From assembly GCF_003751085.1 (NCBI RefSeq), contig NZ_RJJY01000001.1:5890001-5954000 (forward strand): a DNA stretch of 64,000 nucleotides. The letters run 5' to 3'. A program made the position numbers and the translations under genes. Under the pieces are notes generated by a model, which saw nothing but the letters and a program-made list of their open reading frames with translations, was not told the origin of the DNA and ran no database searches. The stretch is from Micromonospora sp. Llam0. Its GTDB lineage: Bacteria > Actinomycetota > Actinomycetes > Mycobacteriales > Micromonosporaceae. The stretch's first letter is position 1. Each line of letters opens with the position of its first letter. Below, one piece after another: positions 43,601-55,600 of this stretch.

Positions 43601-46600
43601 ACTGACGCGTGATCGCCAGCCGGTCGACCGGCCAGCTTCGCCACCTCACGCTCGACCACGACCGCTGACTGGTTCGTGCCATCTTCAAGGGCCAGCAGCA
43701 TTACTCCCTCAAAACGGCCCTGGGTCTCCGGCTTGCCCGCCTTGAGGAAATTCCGCACGATCTGCGCTGCGGCCTCTTCCACCTTGGCATCGAAGGCATT
43801 CCGGTGTTCCAGCTGCTCCTCAATCGTCTCGGTCAGCCATTTCATCATCGCATTCAGGCCGGAGGGAGCACGGTCCAGCTCCTTTAGCCGCTGATCGGCA
43901 ACCTCGGGGAGCCACGCCTTGAGCGCGATCGCCAGATTCAGCCCGGCACCGCCATCGACAGTCGGGGCGAGTCCGTTCAGCGTCCGAATAAGTGCAGTCG
44001 ACGCCCGACGTTTGACCGCCTGGATGCCCCGCGCGAGTTTGACTATTTCCTCGCTCTCGCGAGTCTGCTCGAATTCGTCGGGCCACCGTCGGTCGACAAG
44101 AATGGGCAGGTACTTTGCGATCCAGGCTGAGTCGTAGCGTCGGCCACCTGGTCCGGCCATCCATCGGAAGACCTGCCGGAAGGCCCACGGAACCCGCATC
44201 TGGCTGTCGAGAACCGGGATCCGATCAGCGGCAGTTCCTAACTGACCGGCAAGGTCTTCCAAACCAATCTTGTCACTAATCTCGTACACCTTGGGAGCTA
44301 CGCTGACCATGCGGGCGAGTGGATCCTGGAACGGCAACAAGTGGCGCGGGTCCACCCCGATCTGCCCCGCCACCCGGAGCAGATACCCCGGCGGGACGCC
44401 CAGCCGCAATGCCAACTGACCGAGGTCGTCCGGGATCCGGCCGATCCGCACAGAAAGATCAGCGAGGGCAGCAGTTCTAGCGTGGGTCAGCCCGGCACGG
44501 CGTCCCGCGACCAGCACGGCCTGCGGATCGAACCACGGCACCTCAGCCGTCAGGTGAGTGAATTCCGACACGTCGATGTGCAGACGGTCGGCCCACTCGG
44601 CCGCTTCGCTCGCCGAGTAGCCGTTGCGGGGCAGACCGGCGTGCAGTGCCCTACTGGGCGCCGCCTGGCCCTCACCGAGCAGTTTCAACTCGTCGCGGAC
44701 CATCTCCAGTGGCACGTCACCAAAAGTCTCGTGCATCAGGAGCACGTGGTGCCGGGACGGCTGCAGGAACGCGAGGTCACCCGCCGGGAATCCGAGCCGG
44801 CCGGACAGGGAGAGATACCGCTGGACGTTCGGACCGGCAACAGCACCCTGTGCACGCAGCGCCGCACGCACCCGGCCAGCGACCTCCACCGCCTGCCACC
44901 GGGAACGATCCGCAGCCGACCCGTACACCTCCGGATCACCGGCCGCGTCCACCGCGGCGACAATCTGCGGCTCGATCACCGCAAGGTACTCCGGCCGCAC
45001 CTGCAACTCCGCGGCGAGCAACTTCACCGCGAGACCGTCACGCAACCCCATCAAGACCCAGCGCTCGACCGGATCACCCGGCTCGCCGGACACCTCCCGC
45101 AGGTCACCACGATACTGGGCGAAGAAGCTGAGCGCCCGACGCACCTGCGCCACCGAGAACGCCTCATGCAACAGCGAATCAGGCAGCGAATGCAACAGTT
45201 CCACCGGCACCTGATAATCCCTGAAGGACAGCAAAACCTTCAGATCCCGCGGTGAAAGCCCGAGCCGCGCACCGATCTCACCGAGCCAGACCAGCTCATG
45301 GACCGCCCGTACACCCCGATCCGCCAGCACGCCGAGCAGCCGCGCCGCCGTAACCCCACCACCGTCGGAGACCAACGCTTGGATCTCCGACGCGAAGACC
45401 GCCAACGCGCGCGGATCGATCACGAGTTCCGACGCCAGCCGCAGCGCCGGCCCGGCGTCGGTCAGACCGAGACCATCGGCCGTCTCAGCGGGATCCGGCA
45501 CCCGCCCGACCGCCTCCACCCACGACAACAGCCGGTTGTCCAACGGCAAACCAGAAGCCGCGGCCAGACCGGCCAGCCGCCGCGCGGTCGCCCGCCCCAA
45601 CACCCGATCGGTGATCACCCGCTCCCACTGGCCGGAGTCGACGCCAGCGGGTGGGCGCTGGGCGGCGTCGGGCATGGGGGCGCGCGGGTAGGCCGGCTCT
45701 GTCGGATAATCCCGCAGCGCTCGCGGTGCAGGGAAGTAGTACTCCCGCATCTGTGCAGCCGCCGCTGGATCGAGCAGGACCTCGACCCAGCCGGGCAGCA
45801 ACACCTCTCTCGACCCCGTCGCACGCCGGGCCGACAGCATCGTGACGCGCAACTGGGCTGCGACGACAACCCAAGGCGAGCCGTTCATCCGGACCAGACC
45901 GGTAGGTGTCGCATTCCGCAGGGTGGAGGTGAGGCCCGCTGGTCCGGGACCGCCCGCGAGAAGGGACAGCAGAGTCCCGTGCAGTAGGTGGGGAATGAAG
46001 TGGGTTCGGCCCATCCCGGGCTCGGTGCGCAGCACTCCGGCCAGAGCGTTGAGCGTGTCGAGCGTGACGGTGCCCAGCGACGCCCGGCCATGGCCCCACC
46101 AGGCCCGGTCGACCGGGAACTCCTTCCCGCCGTTGCTACCGACGGGCAGCGGAGCCATCGGCGCCGGCTCAGCGGGCCGCAGACTCTCCAACAGATTCAC
46201 CGCGACGTCATCCACGACGGCGTCACCGTTATACAACTCGATGACAAGTTCGACCTGACCGGAGTACTCGGGCCCCCACACACCCACCTCGGACAGCCGG
46301 TACGGACCGACCCGACGGGCCCGCACGACCAACTTGATGTCACGCCAGCCCTGCGGCGGATCCACCGGCCACAGGACCATCCCCTCGTCGCCCATCGCCG
46401 TCGTCAGCTTCCTGGCCAGCGCGACGTGTCCGATCAGATCCGCCAACGCGGCAGGCTCGCGCTGCGGCGCACCGGCTTGCCGCCACCGGTCCCTACGAGC
46501 CGGGTCGGTGGCCGCGTCCGGCGGCAGGCCGGACCGGTCCATGAGTTCGCCGGCCAGGTGAGCGGTGGTGAGCTCCGGGTCCCGGTCCGCGGCCAACCGC

Positions 46601-49600
46601 GGGTTCACCTCCGGTTCCCTGTCTTCGCCCGCCAGGTGAGCGGTGGTGGCCTCCGCGCCCAGGTCTGGGTCCGCCGGAGGGGCCGACGGAAACAGCGCCA
46701 CAGTCACCCGGCCGGACGCCACCTCCGACGCCGACAACTCGGCGGGAACGACCCCGCCACCGAGATACCCCAACGGCAGGTAACCATCGCCGACCCGGGC
46801 CACCGAAATCTGCGGACGCGTCGGATCACCTTCGGTCCGGACACTGCCATCGGGCTCCCACACCGCCACATGCGGCTCGGAACTCAAACCCCACCCGACC
46901 CGGTACGGCTCCCACGCCGCGACGACACTGGCCAGATCCGTCGGCCGGTAGGACAACGGTTGGAGACCGAACTGCGCCGCCGTGTCCGAGAAGTCCATCG
47001 GACCGGCACCAGCGAGATCGTCCGAGCCCGGCTGAGGTTCGTCCCGCAGCGCAGGCAGGCTCTTCACCTGGTCATACTCCGACTTCGCTAAACCGGCGAG
47101 GGTGCCGAACCAACGACGAGCGTCGGCAACCGTCCCCCGGCGTGCACCGTACGAGCGGACCTCCAGGACGCCCAGCGGCACGGCGAGCCGCCCGTTGTCG
47201 GTGTCCAACTGGTCGATAGTGCTCATCGGAGCCAACTTGTCCTGGCTCACGGAATCGCCGGTGAGCGCGGCGACCAGGTATCCATGTAAGGTTGTTCCCG
47301 TCCCAGAATTGGACATGGTCCACGGCTCGCCGGGACTTTCCCGTCTGACACCTTTCGCCGCTAGCCGGGACCAGAGAGTATCACTACGCTCCGAGTAGAA
47401 CTCGGCAAATCGATCGTGTATACGCGTTGCCGAGTTCGCGAGATAGCTGCGGACCCAGTCCGGGAGCTGGTTCACGTACAACGCCATGGGTTGTCGAGAC
47501 AACACCCCAAGGTGCGCCTTTGCCAGAGCGTCGTTTCCGAGATCGTCAGCGAAGGCCGCCGAATGTGTGTAGATCAGCGCGAGCACACCCTTGAACGCGC
47601 CGATCACCCGGTCTGACGGGTCACCGAGGCGCGACCGCAATATGGCCGCCTCACGCTCGGCAAACTCGAGCGCCCACTCCAGGTTCTCCTTCGACCGATA
47701 ACCGATCTCACCAATGGGCGACGAGTACCGGACAGATCGATCGCGCCAGGTGTTTTCTGCCACGTGGGCGAGAAAGTCAAAGATGCCCTCGATCGGCACA
47801 CCCATCGTTATATGCCAGTGCCAGGCACCAGCATCCCCCGCTGGCGGCGCTGCGATGTACCCGTCCACTTCGACGGTGTCGCCCTCGATATTGAGCGTTT
47901 CCAGTCGCGCACCACCATCGACGATGGCGCCGGCCAGATCGTCATCCATCATTCCCGGATGACCATCGACGTTCTCGAAGCTGCTCTCCAGCCGTTTTAG
48001 ACGATCCCAGAAAGCGTCGTCATTTCTAATGCGACCTTGCTCTTCATCGAGAGTCTGCAGGACTCCGGTGACCAGCTCCGGAATGACGAACTCGACCAAC
48101 TCGCTGTCGTCGGTCGGTGCCAGCATGACCGCACCGTATGGAAACTCGTCGGTGTCACCCTCCTGCTCGTACAGATGCTTGGTCTCGACGATGACCTGGT
48201 AAGTGCCGCTTGGATCGGAGGCAAGAGCCTGGCCTTTGACCTTGTCGGGCTCGACCTCGCCACTGTCCGAGTCAAGCGACTCCCGCACCAGGGTGATAGG
48301 CATGGTGCGCTCGCCTTCCAGGCCGCCGCCAGCCGCCAGGTCCTCGGCACCGCTGACAGACGTTCCAGAAGCGGCCGGGTCGGGGTCCGCCGGATCGCGG
48401 CCCACCCCGTCGCCGGCCCGTCGCCTGCCGCTAGTCGATGGGCCGGAGTCGGTGGTCGGCGCGGTCAACTCGGTCAACAGTTGCCGCTGGCGAGCCGCCG
48501 CTGCGGCGTCGCGCGGTAGTGCCTGCGGCTGGTCGCCCTGCTGGTCGGCTCGATCGGCGGGAACGAGCCCTGGCACGTCGATGACGGGTACCCTGGCCTC
48601 GACCATCGCCACCACCCAGCGGACCGCGCCGGGTGGATCGGACCGGCCGGACCTCGGCCGCGCCGGTGAGCCGGGAGTGCCGGTCACCTTGAACAGCACT
48701 TTGCGGTGGGCGAGAACGTTGGGCGGGTTGGTGGCGTCAGCGTGCTGGCCAGGGAGCCGCCGGGCACGCCGGTCACCGTCGTTTACTGTGGAGCCTGGCG
48801 CTACCTGCTCGCCGCCGACGGCCGACAGCGTCAGGTAGTCGATGTTTGCCGTACTGAAGTTGCCCGGTGCAGTCCTGAACGCCGGGGCGACCTGGTCACG
48901 GGCTGTCCAGATCGTTGCGCCCAACTCACCCTGGACGACGCCTTCACGCGCGGCCATGCTGGCCGAGCCGGCCTTCGCCGAACTGATCGGCGAGTGCTCG
49001 ATGACCCCCCGCCCGCCGGTGCCCACGACGAACGGGGTGGGGTCGCCGTCGACCCGGTCGTCGGACAGTTCCCAGGGCGTGGCGGCGACCGGCTCGATCC
49101 GCAACGTCGCCTGACGATCGACGAGAATTCCCGAGTCCGGAGTGAAGGTGCGTTCGGCTCCGGCCGGGCGTAGCAGTCGATGAACGTTGGCCTCGCGGGT
49201 CGGTCCGCCAAGGTAACTGTCGACGTCCCGCCGACCGTCCGAGGTCTCGTTGACCTGTGGTAGCACCTGTCGGGCCGCCGCTACCAGCTGATCATGGCCG
49301 TTGAACCAGCTGACCCGGACGGCCGGCGTCACCGGGTCGTACGGGGCCAGCTCCGGCATGCGTGGGCGCGGGTCGGTGCTGAACACCTGCGCTGCGGCCA
49401 ACCAGTTGGGCGCAACGACCTGGATCGGTCTGGGGCTGGTGTCGCTGATCGACGCGCGTACTTTCGCCCTCGCGTCGACCCAGTCCGAGGTCGCCGCTCG
49501 ATCGCCGGTGAGGGCGGCGAGGGCGGCGTTCGCCAGCGAGTTTCTCAGTGGCTTGAACTGCACCCGGATGGCCAACTGCACTGGAATGTCGAAGTCGACC

Positions 49601-52600
49601 GAGGGATCGCTGTTACGGATGGTGAACTGATCCGTCTCGGTCTGTCGTTGCGAGTCGGCACGCCCGGTCTCGTCCAGCAGCGTGGCGGCGACCCGGGCGG
49701 TGTGCCATCGCAGGTTGCCACCCCCGGGTATGGCAACCGGCACCGCACTGCTCCCGCCGAGGACCAGGAGGTTACCGTCGGCAGTCGACGTCGATCTCGA
49801 TACGGCGCTGTAGCCTTCGAGACCAGCTGTGGTCAGCTCGCGGCCGAAGACGTTTCTGATGCCGTCTACCGTGTCGAACCCATCTGCCGGCTTTGCCAGC
49901 AGTTCGACCCGGCCCTCGACCGCATGGCCATGGCGGGTGGTGGTGAACGGTTTGGAGTTGATGACGACAGGGCCGAACGCCGATCCGGAACTGAAGTACT
50001 TGACCATGCCGGCTACAGCCGCGCTCGGCGCGCTCATGTCGGCGATGCCCTGTCGGACTCCGGGCATGTACGTATCCGAGCCGGGCAGGGTGACGCCGGG
50101 CAGTTGCTCCTCGACGAGAGCCAGCCCGCTGCGGAACAGTTTCCGGCTCGACGGATTCGGGGCCTCCTCGACGCCCGGTACGGCCGGGGTTTCGGTGCTG
50201 GGGCCCTCGGTTCCGGTCGTCTGTGGCCGACTACCCAGCTCGATGACGCTTCCGCCGCCACCCGGGTCGTGTTGTTGCAGGACCCCGAGCCGCTCCGCCT
50301 CGCCGGTATTCACCTCGCGGCTCGGCCCGACGACGGTCCGCCCGACCGGTGGCGTGGGCTGGCCCGGTGCCGGTCGCTGCCCGACCGGTCCGCCGGTCTC
50401 GGTGACATTGACGATCGTGGCGTCGCCGAGACCCAGCCGGGCAGCGATCCGGCGTGGCGGGTAGCGCACACCATCCTCGATCGGGGTCTGATGGGCGCTC
50501 CGCAGGACTTCGTCGGCCTGCCGCTGGGCGGCTGCCCTTTCGATCCGGGTCGTCAGATCCACGGGCAGACCGTCGATCGGTGGTCCGTCCTCGCCGAGCG
50601 CGGTCCGGGCCTGCCACAGGGTGACCAGTTCCTCGAAGCTGAGGTACGGCTGGATCGCGTCCGGCACGTCGACCGCGAACTGCGCCTCGCTGGACGAGTC
50701 AAGACCGACGGCGGAGGCGGCCGTGGTGGCGACGTTGCGTGGCGCGCCGTGCAGGGTGCCGACGAAGGTCACCGGAATGTGCACCTGATACGACTCGTCA
50801 AGGCTGGTGAACGTACGGACGTCCGTGGAGCTCTCGATCTCGCCGTCCTGCTGGAACCGGTCGATGCTCGCGCGGCCGCCGAGGCTCGGCACCTCGACGC
50901 GGTGCCCTCCGATGACCAGCATCAGCGAGACCGATCCGTCACCCCGGTCCCGACGGCTGACGGTCCGGCTCCCGCCGCCCCCTTCCGTGATCGACTGGGA
51001 ATCCTCGTAGTAGACGCTGGACAGGCCCTTCCCGGCCCGCGGTGGACGGTAGCTGGGGCGCCCCGGGTATGCCTGCAGCTCCAGGTAACCCTCGGACATG
51101 GAGACCTGACCCTCCTCCACGGTCTGCTCGCTCGTGTAGGAGCCGGCCAGCATCTGCCCGAGCTTGTCGCGCAGCCGGGCGGGGCTGACGAACGCCCGCC
51201 GGGCCTGCGCCGACAGCGAAGCCTCGCTGGCCGGGCTGTAGCCGGTGAACCAGCTGTGCACGCTGCCCTTCGGCGCGCCGAACACGGTCTTCGCCAACTG
51301 CTGGAACATCCGGTTGAGTGCCGGCGCACCGGCGACTGTGGTAGTTCCCGGCGGTAGCCCGTACTGCTGGTCTGGCCGTCGGTTGAGGCCGGCCCGGTCG
51401 GCATCGGTGACCGGGCGCGGCATTGGCTTGGTCGGTGCCGGCGCCCGCTGACCGTGCAGCACCACCAGGTCGGGCAACCAGGCCCGGACGGTGACGCTCT
51501 GATCAGCGGGCCCGCTGTCCGGGTCGGTCGCGGTGGTCCAGGAGGGGCCGTTGTCGCCGGCCTGGTAGATCTCTGCCGAGAGCCGGCGGGGCAGGTCGAA
51601 GGCGTGGACCGGTTCGTCCGGCCAGGCGAAGATCGTCGTACGATCGAGGGTCGAACCCATCGGCGTCTCATGCTGCGTCCCCTGGCGGTGCTCGTACGGG
51701 CCGACGGTGATCGGGACGGAGGCCAGGACATCGGTTGCGTTCTTGCGCACACCGGGTATGACCCTGCCATCGACCCGGGCGGACACGGAGCCGCCCGACT
51801 GCCGCTCGGCGGTCATCGGAGTGCTTCCGTCGACCCCGAAGAGGAGTCGGCCACCGTCGGTCAGGCCCCGGTGAACGGCGTCGCCGTCGCGACTGAGTTT
51901 CCACCGCACCATCACCCGTTCGACCTCGGCGAAGTGTTTCTTCTCGAACGGGATCCAGATCGAGTCGCCGTCCAACTCGTCGAAGTGCGCCTCGCGGAAG
52001 TCCGGACTGGTCACCTGAAGCAACCGGTGTAGGTTCCGGACCTGTTCCGGGCTGGGATTTGGCCCCTCCGGAAGGAAGTGGTGTGCGCGGAGCTGCTGTT
52101 CGACCTGCTGGTCCACGCCGAGCCCAGCGGCCGGTGGGACAGTCTGGAAGTCGCTGAAGGTGGCATGCCCGGCGGACCCGGTGCCCCCGTGCTCGAGTTC
52201 GGCAGGCGGGTGGATCTGGTCATCAGCTCCGGACAGGGCCACCGGCACCCACCGCACCCGTCCACCGCGGCGCTGCGCGGCCCGGCCCTCGAACGACACC
52301 GGTGCGACGGACCGCCTGCCATCGATCAGTTCGGCTGTCCACACCATGTCGACGTCCGCGACCTCAGCCGGGTTCAGCTTTCCGTCGGGCGTGTTGCCGT
52401 TCTGCCAGCCACGCATGAACGATGCCGATCCGCCGGACTGCTGGGAGCGACCGTCGCCGAGCGATGCCCGGACCTGGACACCTGCCTGGCCCAGGGTGTA
52501 TGTGCCCCAGGTCGCGGTGTCGGCCATCGACGCATTCACGTCGACCAGGTTCCCGCCGACTCCGAGGCCGACCCCACCGCTGCTCGTCAGGCCCGCCGAG

Positions 52601-55600
52601 CCGCTCTCGCTCACCTGGTTCTGCTGAAAGAGATCGATCCGGGTAACGGGTGACGTGGTGACCGTGCGGGCCGGCGCCGGTTGTGCCTTGAGCCGCAGGA
52701 CCCCGACGAACTTTCCGTCGCGGTCGTACAAGGCCTCGGACAGCACGCCCGTACGCCGCAGTCTGCCGAAGCCACCGGACAGATTTGAGCTACCCACCGT
52801 CTTGAGCAGATTGCGCTGCGACTCGGGATTCAGCCTGTCGAACACGGCGATGCGGCTGCGCAACTCACGTTCGAGCCACCCCGGGTCGTGTACGCCGTCC
52901 AGGATCGCCACCGGCTGATCTGTCAACTGCGCGGCCCGACTCTCGAACGTCCCTTCGACGTCGACGTGCGGGCCCCCCGGGCGCGCCAGGTGTTCGGCGA
53001 ACATCACGGTCGTCGGCTCGGCCGACTGCACGGTCCGGACCACCGGCCGCGCTACCGGTGCCGCGTCCGAGGGCGCCGTCCGCGCTGTCGTCGACGGCGG
53101 AGTGGTCAACGGGACGTTCGCCGACTCGACCCGGACCCGCCAGACAGTGTCGTAGCTGTGCGGATAGTGCGGCTCGCGCACTCGGTGAATGTGCGAATGC
53201 GACACGCCGAACATGGTCTGAATCTGGCGGGAGAGCTGGTTGTGAATCATGTTCAGCGAAAGGCTGGGGTTCAGCGATCGCAGTACCGGAATCTTGTTGA
53301 GCAGGCCGGCGATGGCCCCGAACGGGATCACCAGGTTCCGGTTGGTCCGGGCGGTCTGGCTGGTGTCGAACCTCGTGTCGTGGTGGCTGCGGGTCTCCCC
53401 CTCGACCCCCGCCGTACGGGTCCCGGTAGACGCCTCATCGGCCCGACGGACCATCTCCACCGAGAAGGTGACCCGGACGGCGTCGTCGCCGGCGCCGATG
53501 ACATGCGCGCTGCCGCTCGGTGTGCTGGCCTGCCGGCCGTCCCGGCCCAGCGCCTCGGCGGTGGTCAAGAGGCGCACGCCCTGCCGGATGCGTTCCCGCG
53601 CCGCTTTGTCCGGCCGCCCCGACCGCCAGTGCTCGTCCAGCGCGGCCAGCGCCTCCTTCTGGATGTTCGCCGCGTCCGGGCCGGTGACGATCGTTTGACC
53701 GCTCGTGTCGAGCATCGACATGCTGCTGCCCAGGTCGGTCAGATCGGCCTGCGCCCGGCGACGCGCCTCCCAGCCCTCCACCACAGGCAACTGCTGCTGC
53801 AACCGCGACGCCGAAGCATCGTACGAATCCCGCTTGACCTCCAACGTACTCGCGCGGGTCTGTTCCTCGCTCTCCGCTGCGCGCAACGCTGTCCGGGCTT
53901 CCGTCTCCTGCTCGCGCAGCGACGTCAGCTGGCCGTCCAAGCTGGTCTCGTCGGCCCGACTGATGGTCAGTTTCTCGCTGGCGGCCCGGTGCAGCTGCGA
54001 AAGCCGGCCGATCTCCGATTCGAGGGACTCGACCCGTTCCTCGGCGGCGGCCAGTTGTCGCTGTTTGCTCTCCACTGCCTCGCCAGCTCGGACGCTGGTG
54101 GATTCGAGTGGCAGTCGGTCCGCCGGAGTACGCTCGTCCGGCGGCAGGGCCGCCTGGGTCCGGTCGAACTCGACGAGCGCCTCAGCCGCCTCCTTGACCT
54201 CCTCTTTCAACGTCTCCAGCTCGGTCTTAGTGTTCCCGATCTCCGTCTCGGCCAGGCTCAGCTCGTCCCGGGTCCGGTCAAGGTCACCCTGGAGGGCGCG
54301 CACGTCCCCTTCCTGCTCGGTGATCCGACCTCGCAGCTCGGCCAGCTTGTGCTCAATCTCGCGCAGCTGAGCCGACAGCCGGTCGATCCGGGACTGATGA
54401 TGCGCGACGCGACGCTCCGATTCGGCATGCCGCCGGGTCGCCAGGTCGAGCCGGTTGGCGGCATCGACGAGCTCGGTGTGGATCCTGGTCAGCTCGTCGT
54501 GTTCCCGCGACCACCGGCTGAACGCCTGCGCCGACGTCAGTTCGAGATCGGTGTCGGGCAACGCCGAGGCGGTGGTATCGGCTGGACCGGCCAGCAGCGC
54601 CGCCAACGGCGGCGGCGGGATCGTCCCGGGGACCGACCGCATGCCGGACCGGGCGTCGTCGTACGTGTTCAGCACGGCAGCGAGCAGGAGCTCCCGGGCC
54701 GGGTCGGGTGTGCCGTCACCGCTGGTGCCCCGCACCGCGTCGAGGTCGTTGACGAACGTGCCGAGCTTGTCCACGACGGCTGCGGCGCCCGGATGGCCAC
54801 CCTCGGCCAGGTCCCGGACCGCAGCCCAACTGCGGTCGGCCCAACGCTGGTACCGGTCGACGATCCGGTCCACGGCGACCGCCGGGTCCAGCTCCGCGGC
54901 ACGTAGCAACGCCAAGGGGCCGGCCTGGTGCAACGGGATGAAGCGGATCTCGGATGGATGTGCCGGCAACCCGGCCGGTTGACGGGTCACCACATCGACG
55001 AATGTCACGACGTCCGGCTGCTCGCCCGGGCGATGGACGAGGGTGCGCGTCGGCGGCGCATCGGGCGTGGTCCAGGTCGACAGGACACCGGCAGATCCCG
55101 GCGGCGCCTGCCGCATCGCCTGCTCGACCCGGTCGTAGCTGGCCGCCTCGGCCGGCAGGCGGGTACCGGTCGCCTCCGGGTACGTCTCGTCGGATGTCGC
55201 CTCGGCGAACCGCAGCGCCGCGACGCCGTCGGGCCCACCCGCGACGCGAGCGATCAGCCCGGCGGCGGCCCGGTCGCGTACGGCGTCGGAAGCGCCGGCT
55301 GGCGGGTGGAACTGCGGGACGGTGCCGTACAACTGCGCGACGGTGTCCGCCGCAGCGCCCCTGCTGACCCGCCGCGCCGTCGACGGGGCCGTCGGGGTGC
55401 CGGACCCGACGGCAGCGGAACCGGTCGGGGTACGGCCCGATACGCCGACGCGGTCCTGGTCATCCCCGGATGGCGACTGCCGCGACGGCGGTACGTCGCG
55501 TGCTGCCGGTGTCGGCACCACCCCGCCGGTCGCGACGAACCGGACCCGCGACACCGCCGGCGGCACCCACGCCTGCCTGCCCGACCCATCGTCCCAGGTC

